The notes beneath the pieces are model-generated. The model ran no database searches. It had not been told where the DNA came from and saw only the letters and a list, made by a program, of their open reading frames with translations. The position numbers were made by a program, and so were the translations under genes. This document shows positions 7,371-14,558 of a stretch of DNA of 19,417 bases, one piece after another. Within the stretch, counting starts at the first letter, position 1. Each line of letters starts with the position of its first letter. Origin of the DNA: an uncultured Collinsella sp. (lineage in GTDB: Bacteria > Actinomycetota > Coriobacteriia > Coriobacteriales > Coriobacteriaceae); NCBI GenBank assembly GCA_958405565.1, contig CATYEN010000047.1, positions 1 to 19,417 of the forward strand, given 5' to 3'.

Positions 7371-8129
7371 CTAAGCGGCGTTCTTGATAATCCATACCCC
7401 CAGTCCGGTTAGCAACTGAACCTGCTTAATTGTCAGCCCTTCTTTTCGAAGCGCGAGTATCGCCTCATTGCGAAGTGCTTTGGAGACGGATTTGAGCTCC
7501 GTCGGAGCACATCCTACGACACTCTGCACGATTGCCGTGCCAAATCCGCTTAGATCTTCCTCGCGTACCTTAGCTGTTGTGTTAGGCCGATAGGGGAGCG
7601 ACGGCGCGCTTTCCATGAATCGAAGGTATGTGCGGGGTGTGGGGAACAAAACGTCCACAACGTTGCCGGTGACATATGGCCGAGACAACGCACTCATTAG
7701 ATATTCGCGATGGCTGCTCCATAGATATTCGTCGTATGCGGCCAGTCCGGCCTTTTGTGGATTCAAATGAATGTATCGAATTGATTCGAATAGATATTCT
7801 TCCGACTTAATGGGCGAATCCCAAAAGCGCTCCTGAAACACGTGGCCGACATGCCCGGTTTGCGCGTTGTATCTACCCGCAAACGACACGGCTATCGCGT
7901 GCATCGCTTCGCTCTTGCGGTCGTCCGGATCGTTGATGAGTAGATGAATGTGGTTTCCCATAAGGCACCAAGCGATAAGCTCAATATTGTGTTTGGGGAG
8001 GATGACATCGAGGATCTGAAGCAAGGCAATTCGGTCCTCGTCACTGTCAAACAGCAATTGCCCTCCGTTTCCACGCAACGTGACGTGGAAGTAGCCAGTA
8101 GGTGACTTTGAACGAGGTTTTCTAGGCAT
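7371..8129 (-). CDS. Y1 (HUH) transposase, REP-associated (RAYT)/IS200-like family
   Basis: The product has 252 residues. HUH enzymes of this family cut and join single-stranded DNA at hairpins through a catalytic tyrosine. The N-terminus RKPRSKSPTGYFHVTLRGN matches the start of Y1 transposases. The metal-binding HxH is in GNHIHLLI (about residues 72-79), and a tyrosine in YIHLNPQKAG (about 125-134) is the probable nucleophile. The C-terminal part has a helix-turn-helix-like segment (LRKEGLTIKQVQLLTGLG) and ends soon after it. The ATG at 8129 follows AAGGAGG at four bases, better than the upstream in-frame ATG at 8168. A possible -10, TATAGT, lies on the minus strand at 8203-8208 without a good -35. 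No partner TnpB gene is present and the gene sits between hairpin repeats, both favouring RAYT over a classical IS200/IS605 element. Confidence 0.85.
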   Translation of the reverse strand: MPRKPRSKSPTGYFHVTLRGNGGQLLFDSDEDRIALLQILDVILPKHNIELIAWCLMGNHIHLLINDPDDRKSEAMHAIAVSFAGRYNAQTGHVGHVFQERFWDSPIKSEEYLFESIRYIHLNPQKAGLAAYDEYLWSSHREYLMSALSRPYVTGNVVDVLFPTPRTYLRFMESAPSLPYRPNTTAKVREEDLSGFGTAIVQSVVGCAPTELKSVSKALRNEAILALRKEGLTIKQVQLLTGLGVWIIKNAA

Positions 8130-8364
8130 GGCCCCTCCTTTAGCTTGGATGGGCTGAAGATACCGCATTCGGAGGCTTTGGTTGCCGAGAATCAGTTCAC
8201 CGACTATAGCTGCTACCTGCCGAAATGTTATTGCGTTTTCTATTCGACGTTTTTTAATGATAAGTGAGCAAAGCCGCTATGGGCGCGGGCATTACTTACG
8301 TCGTGCTGGATGGTTCTCGTGTGTGTGAAGACGTCGCAAATTGACATCAAGCTTTTTTCGGCGA

Positions 8365-8413
8365 TAGAAAAATGGCCGGGCGCTCAAAAACAAAACGGAG
8401 CGCCCGGCCATTT
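8365..8413 (-). terminator. Intrinsic terminator of the carD-family gene
   Basis: A perfect 16-bp stem, AAATGGCCGGGCGCTC (8370-8385) and GAGCGCCCGGCCATTT (8398-8413), has a 12-base loop. On the minus strand it is followed by a T run (complement of GAAAAA at 8366-8371). Between this and the transposase start, bases 8130-8364 hold nothing I recognise apart from the weak -10 noted under the transposase. Confidence 0.85.
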
Positions 8414-8438
8414 ACTAATGTGTTCGTTGACGTTTGGC

Positions 8439-8480
8439 CAGATAAAACCTGCCAAAATAAACCTGTCCCTTTTTGGCAGG
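8439..8480 (-). repeat. Hairpin repeat E5, directly abutting the carD-family stop; right end of the transposase unit
   Basis: Read on the minus strand, CCTGCCAAAA (8480-8471), loop AGGGACAGGTTTA and TTTTGGCAGG (8457-8448) form a perfect 10-bp inverted repeat with the tail TTTTATCTG. It starts at the base after the TAA of the gene at 8481-8966. It is the only one of E3-E5 with a perfect stem. Confidence 0.88.
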
Positions 8481-8966
8481 TTAGTTGAGGGCGGCTTGGG
8501 CTAGGCGGGCTTCGGCGTCCTCTTCGGTGACGCCCAGGGCCACGGCGAACTCCTCTATGGAGCGGCGCTTGGCCTCCTTAAGTACGCGCATGTAGTAGGA
8601 GCTGGGCTTTTTATCAGCTTCCTCGGCCTGGCGAATGCGGTGCATCATGGTCTTTGCCACGCGGACCGTCTCGGGCGCGCCCAGCTTGAGCTGCTGCTTA
8701 AAGTGCGTCTCCTCAAGCGAGCTGTTGCGCTCGGTAAAGGTGTCGCACTCCAGCTCGTCATAGTGGCTCAGCAGGTGCTCGGCATCTTGCTGGGAGATGG
8801 CGGCATGCAAACGATCGGCCTGCGCCACGGGGTACATGAGGATCGTCTGCGCATGTCCCTGCTTGGTCTCGAGCAACAGCATGGGCTGCGGTGTGTCGTC
8901 CCTAAAACCGACGACGGTGCAGACTCCCTGACCCGGATGAATGACGTGTTGACCGATTGAGAACAT
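8481..8966 (-). CDS. CarD-family transcriptional regulator
   Basis: CarD-type proteins bind the RNA polymerase beta subunit through an N-terminal Tudor-like domain and stabilise open promoter complexes; in actinobacteria they act at many promoters, including rRNA. The 161-residue length is typical. The N-terminus FSIGQHVIHPGQGVCTVVGF has the family's conserved start: a basic/His patch, then G-x-G-V and a short beta-barrel of about 60 residues. The rest is helical (EETHFKQQLKLGAPE, PSSYYMRVLKEAKRRSIEEFAVALG), matching the C-terminal DNA-binding helical domain. ATG 8966 is preceded by GGAGG. Hairpin repeat E5 begins immediately after the TAA, and a strong terminator follows it. Upstream is a small dyad (8981-8996). 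It is transcribed divergently from argS. I withhold a symbol because several CarD paralogues can coexist. Confidence 0.9.
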   Translation of the reverse strand: MFSIGQHVIHPGQGVCTVVGFRDDTPQPMLLLETKQGHAQTILMYPVAQADRLHAAISQQDAEHLLSHYDELECDTFTERNSSLEETHFKQQLKLGAPETVRVAKTMMHRIRQAEEADKKPSSYYMRVLKEAKRRSIEEFAVALGVTEEDAEARLAQAALN

Positions 8967-8980
8967 GCTACCTCCAACTT

Positions 8981-8996
8981 ATACGAATTTGCGTAT
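8981..8996. promoter_or_regulatory. Operator-like dyad upstream of the carD-family gene
   Basis: The inverted repeat ATACG/CGTAT with a 6-base AT-rich spacer (ATACGAATTTGCGTAT) lies 14 bases before the ATG, within the 5' leader or core promoter. The regulator is unknown. The minus-strand TATTCT near 9001-9008 is a weak -10 candidate. Confidence 0.3.
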
Positions 8997-9033
8997 GTCT
9001 AGAATACCACGCTGACGTGCGGAAACCCTTACT

Positions 9034-9192
9034 TTATGCAGGAAAAGCACACAACTCCGATAGGTAAGAGTATTCGATAAAAGACACAGCTCATTCACAC
9101 CTTTATGCATTTTCAACGCGTGCATAATCTGCAGGCAGACCGGCATCTTTGAGAGACTCCATACAAGCTGTAGTCAATTTTGTGCATATGCA
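9034..9192. promoter_or_regulatory. Cluster of TTATGCA/TGCATAA-type sites upstream of argS
   Basis: TTATGCA occurs at 9034-9040 and 9103-9109, its inverse TGCATAA at 9121-9127, and the palindrome TGCATATGCA at 9183-9192. Sites 9103-9127 form a perfect 7-bp inverted repeat with an 11-base spacer. High-GC Gram-positive ARG boxes contain TGCAT half-sites, so arginine-repressor control of argS is conceivable; the spacing does not match a textbook box. A fair extended -10 (TGTGATAGAG, 9231-9240) precedes argS without a clear -35. The rest of the 342-base gap shows nothing I recognise. Confidence 0.3.
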
Positions 9193-9308
9193 ATTTCGAT
9201 TGGCTTTACCCTGCGATAGTGCCCGTCGCTTGTGATAGAGTGCTACAAACTCTGGCTTTTGCCCTACGAGTGACCAAGAGCTCGGGGGCTTTAACACAAG
9301 GAGGATCT

Positions 9309-11162
9309 ATGCCCGAGAAGATTGAAGAGCTGGTACGCGCTGCGCTTGCTGCGGCCCAGGAGGCCGGCGACCTTTCCGCATTTGAACTTGACGATTGCGC
9401 TATCGAGCGACCGGCTGACACTTCTCATGGCGAGTGGACCTCCACCATGGCCCTGAAGTCCGCCAAGCTGGCTCACTGCGCCCCGCGCAAGATCGCCGAG
9501 GCCGTCGTTGCCCATATGCCCGAGGACCCCGCGATCGAAAAGGTCGAGATCGCCGGCCCTGGCTTCATCAACTTCTACCTCTCCGTCGCCGTCAAGAACG
9601 CCATCTTTGGCGAGGCCCGCGAGAAGGGCATGGACTTCGCTAAGTCCAACGTCGGCGGCGGCCTGAAGACCCAGGTCGAGTTCGTCTCCGCCAACCCCGT
9701 CGGCCCCATGCACATTGGCCACGGCCGCTGGGCAGCTCTGGGCGACTCCCTCTGCCGCGTCATGGACCACGCCGGTTACGAAATCCAGCGTGAGTTCTAC
9801 ATCAATGACCACGGCTCTCAGATGAACACCTTCGGCAACTCCATCAGCACACGCTATATGCAGCTTGCCGACATCATCGCCAAGCAGGGCGTTGATATCG
9901 ACGAGGCTCACAAGCTGCTGATCGCCGACCGTGACGCCTTCGTTGCCGACGAGAACGACGAGCATCCCGAGACCCATCCGTATCAGGACAACTTTGCCGA
10001 GACTCTGGGCAAGGACTCCTACGGCGGCGACTACATTATCGACGAGGCCGCCGAGTTCTGGCGCACCGACGGCGATAAGTGGGTCAACGCCGATCCTCAG
10101 GAACGCATGGAGAGCTTCCGCGAGCGCGGCTATGTAAAGATGGTCGATAACATGCGCGACCTCTGCCACGCCGTCAACTGCGACTTCGATCGTTGGTACT
10201 CCGAGCGCTCGCTGTACGTGAAGGACACCGAGGGCGAGACCGCCGGCACCTCCGCCGTCGACCGCGCTTTTGAGAAGCTCGACAAGATGGGCTACCTCTA
10301 CACCAAGGACGGCGCCCTGTGGTTCCGTTCCACCGACCTGGGCGACGACAAGGACCGCGTCCTGATCAAGTCCGATGGCGAGTACACCTACTTCGCCTCC
10401 GACGTTGCCTATCACTGGGACAAGTTCCAGCGCGTCGACCACGTCATCGACATTTGGGGTGCCGACCACCACGGCTACATCGAGCGCGTCCGCTGCGTCT
10501 GCGACGCTCTTGGCTATCCCGGCAAGTTTGAGGTTCTGCTGGGCCAGCTCGTCAACCTGCTGCGCAACGGCAAGCCCGTCCGTATGTCCAAGCGCAAGGG
10601 CACCATGGTGACCCTGCAGGAGCTCGTCGACGAGGTCGGCTCCGATGCCGCTCGCTACACGCTCATCTCCAAGAGCTCCAACCAGATGGTCGACTTCGAT
10701 ATCGAGGCCGTTAAGAAGCGTGATAACTCCAACCCGGTGTACTACGTGCAGTACGCTCACGCCCGCGTGTGCTCCATCCTGCGCCGTGCCGCTGACGTTA
10801 CGCCCGAGCAGGCTGACGAGATGGGCATGAAGGCCGTCGCCGCCAAGGCCATCGGTGAGAACGTCGATTACTCGCTGCTGACCGACCCGACCGAGCTCGC
10901 CCTTTCGCGTAAGCTCAACGAGCTCACCGACCTCATCGCCAGCTGCGCTCGCGACCGCGCCCCGTTCCGTCTGACGCACTTTGCCGAGGAGCTCGCCGGC
11001 GACTTCCACAGCTTCTACGCTGCCTGCCAGGTTCTGCCGAGCGAGGGCCGTCCCGTCGACCCCGAGCTTTCGCGTGCCCGTCTGGCCGCTTGCGATGCCG
11101 TCCGCGTGACGCTCGCCCTGGTGCTCACCCTCGTTGGCGTTTCCGCGCCCGAGCAGATGTAA
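9309..11162 (+). CDS. argS: Arginyl-tRNA synthetase
   Basis: This enzyme charges tRNA-Arg with arginine in the cytoplasm. The product has 617 residues, at the long end of bacterial ArgRS. The N-terminal domain (about residues 1-110) is followed by EFVSANPVGPMHIGHGRW with the class I HIGH motif at residues 135-138. The Rossmann catalytic core continues with YINDHGSQM and WGADHHGYIERV. The KMSKS-equivalent is RMSKRKG (425-431). The C-terminal helical anticodon-binding domain ends in the typical LVLTLVGVSAPEQM. ATG 9309 is preceded by ACAAGGAGG at 7 bases; the frame is open further upstream but without another ribosome binding site. It stands alone between a long 5' region and a terminator. Confidence 0.97.
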   Translation: MPEKIEELVRAALAAAQEAGDLSAFELDDCAIERPADTSHGEWTSTMALKSAKLAHCAPRKIAEAVVAHMPEDPAIEKVEIAGPGFINFYLSVAVKNAIFGEAREKGMDFAKSNVGGGLKTQVEFVSANPVGPMHIGHGRWAALGDSLCRVMDHAGYEIQREFYINDHGSQMNTFGNSISTRYMQLADIIAKQGVDIDEAHKLLIADRDAFVADENDEHPETHPYQDNFAETLGKDSYGGDYIIDEAAEFWRTDGDKWVNADPQERMESFRERGYVKMVDNMRDLCHAVNCDFDRWYSERSLYVKDTEGETAGTSAVDRAFEKLDKMGYLYTKDGALWFRSTDLGDDKDRVLIKSDGEYTYFASDVAYHWDKFQRVDHVIDIWGADHHGYIERVRCVCDALGYPGKFEVLLGQLVNLLRNGKPVRMSKRKGTMVTLQELVDEVGSDAARYTLISKSSNQMVDFDIEAVKKRDNSNPVYYVQYAHARVCSILRRAADVTPEQADEMGMKAVAAKAIGENVDYSLLTDPTELALSRKLNELTDLIASCARDRAPFRLTHFAEELAGDFHSFYAACQVLPSEGRPVDPELSRARLAACDAVRVTLALVLTLVGVSAPEQM

Positions 11163-11209
11163 TCTGCGAGTCATTTGACCGTGTAGGTTTGGTTTAACTG
11201 AGCCCTATA

Positions 11210-11241
11210 AGCCCGATCTCCCACGGAGGTCGGGCTTTTTT
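11210..11241 (+). terminator. Intrinsic terminator of argS
   Basis: A 12-bp stem with one T-G pair (AGCCCGATCTCC / GGAGGTCGGGCT) has a 3-base loop CAC and is followed by T5-6. Confidence 0.9.
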
Positions 11242-11286
11242 CGCAAACGCCGACGTATTGACGAATTTGGAACTGCTGGAAATACG

Positions 11287-11436
11287 AAACTATGCCGGTT
11301 TACTACGATGAATTGAGGAATTCCAACCACGCTGGCTTTTCGCAAAAAAGCGCAAGGCATCTACCTGCGGTTTTAGTTCAACCGGTTTCGGAGTAGTCGC
11401 GGTTGAGCGATTCATCGTAGTAAACCGCCATAGTTT
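11287..11436. repeat. 150-bp inverted-repeat element (MITE-like) between argS and rho
   Basis: The 27-base arms at 11287-11313 (AAACTATGCCGGTTTACTAC...) and 11410-11436 (inverse; ...GTAGTAAACCGCCATAGTTT) match as reverse complements except for one position. The 96-base centre contains shorter inverted motifs (CAACC/GGTTG) and the hairpin-prone GCAAAAAAGCGC, but no coding frame. Long imperfect terminal inverted repeats, small size and no gene fit a non-autonomous mobile element or a structured RNA. No clear target-site duplication is visible. Confidence 0.6.
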
Positions 11437-11465
11437 TGGCGGAGGCGGTCAGATTTGTGGGTGGT

Positions 11466-11520
11466 AAACCAAAGAGTGTCCCTTTTGACTAGTCGTTTAA
11501 GAACGTCCCCGATGACTAAG
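11466..11520 (-). repeat. Degenerate double hairpin repeat E6 before the rho promoter
   Basis: On the minus strand, TTAGTCAT is followed by CGGGGACGTTCTTAAA and CGACTAG: a 5-bp core stem (TAGTC/GACTA) around a GGGGACGTTCTT loop like that of E2. It runs directly into GTCAAAAGGGACACTCTTTGG, which resembles the E3-E5 pattern CCAAAAAGGGAC...TTTTGG. It may be two fused, decayed copies. It abuts the rho -35 box. Confidence 0.45.
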
Positions 11521-11548
11521 TTGCAGGTGGCGGCGGTTGTGTTACACT
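11521..11548 (+). promoter_or_regulatory. Probable rho promoter
   Basis: TTGCAG (11521-11526) and TACACT (11543-11548) are separated by 16 bases, with TGTG just upstream of the -10. Transcription would start near 11555, giving a leader of about 137 bases before the GTG start. A short stem (TCCGT/ACGGA near 11590-11610) is the only structure I see in the leader. Confidence 0.55.
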
Positions 11549-11691
11549 AACGCTGCGTAGTTGACGCAATCATCTCGATACAGATCAATGATGTCCGTCG
11601 TTTTGAACGGAACTAGACTGTTTAGCCGCCCTGAAGGTTTATGCAGGGAGCATGTGATCACAGGGCTTGAAAAGAAAGTTGAGCAAACACT

Positions 11692-14247
11692 GTGTCTGAT
11701 CAACAGCAAGAAAACGAAATAACGACGACGCAAGCCGCTCCCGCTGCACCGGTTGCGTCGGACCAGGTCGCGGCGCCCGCGCAAGCCTCGGCTTCTGAGG
11801 TGCCTGAGGCTGCTTCGACGCCTACGCCTGCAGCGGCTGAGAAGGCCGTGCCTGCAACTGGTGAGGAGACTGCTCCGGCAAAGCCCAAGCGTACGCGCCG
11901 CACGGCCAAGTCTGCCGCTGACGGCGAGGAGGTCGCCAAGCCCAAGCGCCGCACCACGCGCACGACGCGCGCCAAGCGCACCGTTGCGGCTGACTCCTCG
12001 GCGTCGATTTCCGATGAGGTCGCGCAGGCACGTGCGTTGGCTCAGATTAGCGAGGCTCAGGTGGTGCGCGCCCGCCGTCGTGCTGCCGAGCGCGAGGCCG
12101 CGGCTCTGACCGAGCTTGCAGCTCCGTCTGTGCCCGAGACCCCTGCCGCCGACCTGCCGACCGAGAAGCCGGCAACGCGCACACGCCGTCGCACGGCTGT
12201 TAAGGCCGAGCAGGTTGCTGAACAGGTAACCCCCGAGCTCACCGAGGCTTCGGTTCGTTCCACGGCAGGGGAGGGCGCATCGCCTGCTGAGCACGCTGCG
12301 TCTGTCGAGGCCAGCGAAGTTCCCGTTGTTGATCCGGCTTTGCGCCCGCACCGTCGCGGTCGCAAGCCGAAAGCCTTCGTCGAGGCAGAGAAGGCTGCAG
12401 CCGCAGCCGCAGCTGCTCGGGATGCTGCGGTGACCGCCGAGTCTGCAACCGCTGCCGATGCACCCGTTCAGGATGCTACGACTTCCGAGGCCGCTCCCGC
12501 CGATGCCGAGCCCGCCGACGTCCGCCCCGGTCGCAGCCGTCGCACTGCTGTTAAGCGCACGTCCAAGGCTAAGGCTGCCAAGAAGGGTACGTCCGAGGAT
12601 TCCGACGAGACGACCGCCGATGCATCGACTGATGCCGCCAAGCCCCAAGACGTCGAACAGCCTGCGTCCGAGAAGCCCAAGCGCGGTCGTAAGAAGTCCG
12701 CTAAGGCCAAGGCGTCCGAGCATCAGGCTGATGTCGAAGCGCAGATTGATTCCGGCGCCGAGGCCAATGAAGCCGCTGCGGCCAATGCCGACGCCGCCAC
12801 AACCGATGGTGCCGCGCCCGACGAGGCCGAAGACGGCACTCGTTCCAACCGTCGCCAGCACAAGCGCAACGAGGAGCGCAACGAGCGCAAGGACGAGCGC
12901 AACAACGACCGTCGCAACCGCCAGCGCGATCGCAAACAGCGCAACAAGGAGCGCAACGCCGCCCCCACCGAGCCCACGCTTTCGCGTGAGGAGCTCGCTG
13001 CCATGAAGGTCGCCGAACTGCGCGAGAAGGCCAAGGAGTTCGAGATCGAGACGACCGGCAAGAAGAAAGCCGAACTCGTCGAGGAGATCTACACCACCGC
13101 TGCGAAGGCCGAGGGCTTCCGCGACATCAAGGGCATTCTGCAGATTCGCCCGGACAGCTCCGGCATCATCCACGCCCATGGCTACATGAAGTCCAACGAC
13201 GACGCCTTCGTGCCCGCCTACCTCATCCGCTCCGCGCGCCTGCGCACGGGCGACGTCATCGAGGGCTCGCTGCGTCCTTCGCGCGGCGGCGACAAGCGCG
13301 CCGGCCTCGCCAAAATCACGACCGTCAACGGTCTGGACCCCGAGCAGATTCGCAACCGCCCCAAGTTCGGCGACCTCACCCCGGTCTATCCCAATGAGCC
13401 GCTGCGTATGGAGCACGGCAAGGACTCCATTACCGGTCGCGCCATCGACATCGTGTCGCCGATCGGCAAGGGTCAGCGTGGCCTGATCGTGTCCCCGCCC
13501 AAGGCCGGCAAGACCACGATCCTCAAGAAGATCTGCCAGTCTATCTCGATTAACAATCCCGAGGTGCACCTCATCTGCCTGCTCGTCGACGAGCGCCCCG
13601 AAGAGGTCACCGATATGCAGCGTTCCATCAAGGGCGAGGTTGTTGCGTCGACCTTCGATATGCCCGCCGACAACCACACTCGCGTGGCAGAGCTCGTCAT
13701 CGAGCGCGCCAAGCGCATCGTGGAGCTGGGCGGCGATGTCGTGGTGGTGCTCGACTCCATCACGCGTCTTGCCCGCGCCTACAACTTGGCGGCGCCCGCC
13801 TCAGGCCGCATCCTTTCGGGCGGCGTCGATTCGGCGGCACTGTATCCGCCCAAGCGCTTCCTGGGCGCAGCCCGCAATATCGAGAACGGTGGCTCGCTCA
13901 CCATCCTGGCCTCTGCCCTCATCGACACCGGTTCCAAGATGGACGAGGTCATTTTTGAGGAGTTCAAGGGCACCGGCAACATGGAACTTAAGCTCGACCG
14001 CGACCTGGCCGACCGCCGCATCTTCCCGGCTATCGACCCCGTTGCCTCCGGTACGCGTAATGAGGACCTGTTGGTCGACGAGCAGATGCGTCCGTTTGTC
14101 TTTGGTCTGCGTCGCATTCTTGCCGGCATGAACAACACCGAGCGCGCAGCCGCATCGTTTATCAAGGGTCTTAAGGGCACCAACACCAATCAAGAGTTCC
14201 TGGTGCGTTCGGCCAAAAAGCACAGCGACTACGAGCAGACGTTCTAG
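11692..14247 (+). CDS. rho: Transcription termination factor Rho with a long disordered N-terminal insert
   Basis: Rho is a hexameric ATP-dependent RNA translocase that ends transcription. The product has 851 residues, about twice the usual length of about 420. Residues 1 to about 429 are low-complexity: Ala/Glu/Pro/Thr-rich with basic patches (KPKRTRRTAK, KPKRGRKKSAKAK), ending in an Arg/Asn/Lys/Glu-rich stretch (about 384-423). The conserved core follows: a RhoN-type helical domain (LSREELAAMKVAELREKAKE, from about 430), the cold-shock-like RNA-binding fold (DSSGIIHAHGYMKSNDDAFV), Walker A SPPKAGKTT (601-609), VVVVLDSITRLARAYN with Walker B Asp688, and the secondary-site loops (SKMDEVIFEEFKGTGN). 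The start is GTG at 11692 with only a weak AAGAAAG upstream. High-GC actinobacterial Rho proteins are known to carry such insertions; they affect RNA binding in some species. Confidence 0.96.
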   Translation: MSDQQQENEITTTQAAPAAPVASDQVAAPAQASASEVPEAASTPTPAAAEKAVPATGEETAPAKPKRTRRTAKSAADGEEVAKPKRRTTRTTRAKRTVAADSSASISDEVAQARALAQISEAQVVRARRRAAEREAAALTELAAPSVPETPAADLPTEKPATRTRRRTAVKAEQVAEQVTPELTEASVRSTAGEGASPAEHAASVEASEVPVVDPALRPHRRGRKPKAFVEAEKAAAAAAAARDAAVTAESATAADAPVQDATTSEAAPADAEPADVRPGRSRRTAVKRTSKAKAAKKGTSEDSDETTADASTDAAKPQDVEQPASEKPKRGRKKSAKAKASEHQADVEAQIDSGAEANEAAAANADAATTDGAAPDEAEDGTRSNRRQHKRNEERNERKDERNNDRRNRQRDRKQRNKERNAAPTEPTLSREELAAMKVAELREKAKEFEIETTGKKKAELVEEIYTTAAKAEGFRDIKGILQIRPDSSGIIHAHGYMKSNDDAFVPAYLIRSARLRTGDVIEGSLRPSRGGDKRAGLAKITTVNGLDPEQIRNRPKFGDLTPVYPNEPLRMEHGKDSITGRAIDIVSPIGKGQRGLIVSPPKAGKTTILKKICQSISINNPEVHLICLLVDERPEEVTDMQRSIKGEVVASTFDMPADNHTRVAELVIERAKRIVELGGDVVVVLDSITRLARAYNLAAPASGRILSGGVDSAALYPPKRFLGAARNIENGGSLTILASALIDTGSKMDEVIFEEFKGTGNMELKLDRDLADRRIFPAIDPVASGTRNEDLLVDEQMRPFVFGLRRILAGMNNTERAAASFIKGLKGTNTNQEFLVRSAKKHSDYEQTF

Positions 14248-14284
14248 GCTGTCATCCACGCGCAGCGATAGTCATCAATGCGAT

Positions 14285-14316
14285 AAAGGGTCGGGGCTTT
14301 GAGCCTTGGCCCTTTT
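14285..14316 (+). terminator. Terminator of rho
   Basis: AAAGGGTCGGGGCT (14285-14298) pairs with AGCCTTGGCCCTTT (14302-14315) through a continuous stem with wobble pairs and loop TTG, ending in a short T tract. Confidence 0.75.
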
Positions 14317-14393
14317 CTATATCGCCGCTCAGCGCTTTTTTGACCATAAGACTGGCAAGCAGCAGGTTTCCCGTTTCAATCCGACATCGTCGC

Positions 14394-14422
14394 TTGCAAT
14401 CGACAGGGCGGTTTCGCATAAT
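14394..14422 (+). promoter_or_regulatory. Probable promoter of the two-TM protein/VanZ operon
   Basis: TTGCAA (14394-14399) and CATAAT (14417-14422) are separated by exactly 17 bases. The leader of about 130 bases contains a small hairpin, GGGGC-ATA-GCCCC (14480-14492). Nothing else is evident in 14317-14558. Confidence 0.55.
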
Positions 14423-14558
14423 AGCTTTTAAGCTTCGCGACGGAAAACGCAGATGAAACGAACCATATACCGTTGCTTTGGGGCATAGCCCCGCTTCATC
14501 TTCTCTCGCGCAGCCAACTGAATGATGCGATTTGGGTGCTGGAAGATGGGGAGAGCTC

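Larger units (their letters stand above)
7201..8480. mobile_element. Putative RAYT transposase unit bounded by inverted 42-bp hairpin repeats
   Basis: The transposase-like gene at 7371-8129 lies between E4 (plus) and E5 (minus), which are 41/42-identical inverted repeats. The 1,280-bp interval begins immediately after the stop codon of the HD gene and ends immediately before that of carD. The transposase gene looks less GC-rich than its neighbours, which suggests acquisition. No target-site duplication is evident beyond the shared TAA stop triplets. The boundaries are inferred from the repeats. The native terminators of both neighbouring genes lie inside the interval, so a simple single insertion does not fully explain it. 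Confidence 0.5.

Noticed and set aside
8370..8413. The 16-bp perfect hairpin as part of the mobile unit's recombination machinery
   Set aside because: Its T run on the minus strand and its position after carD make it an ordinary, if strong, intrinsic terminator.
6431..8480. CRISPR array formed by the repeated 42-bp sequences
   Set aside because: Copies are hundreds of bases apart, in mixed orientation, with genes between them; no regular spacers or cas genes.
8310..8504. Small plus-strand open frame ending in the hairpin repeat
   Set aside because: It runs through the carD terminator and repeat E5, has no ribosome binding site, and part of its sequence is simply translated repeat.
9291..11174. 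Long minus-strand open frame opposite argS
   Set aside because: It is a GC-bias shadow of argS; the translated composition is Val/Gly/Leu/Asp-rich without motifs, while argS is certain.
11542..13677. Long minus-strand open frame opposite rho
   Set aside because: It is antisense to the low-complexity rho insert and rho core; its Gly/Leu/Arg-rich repeats are the complement of the Ala/Arg/Lys codons.
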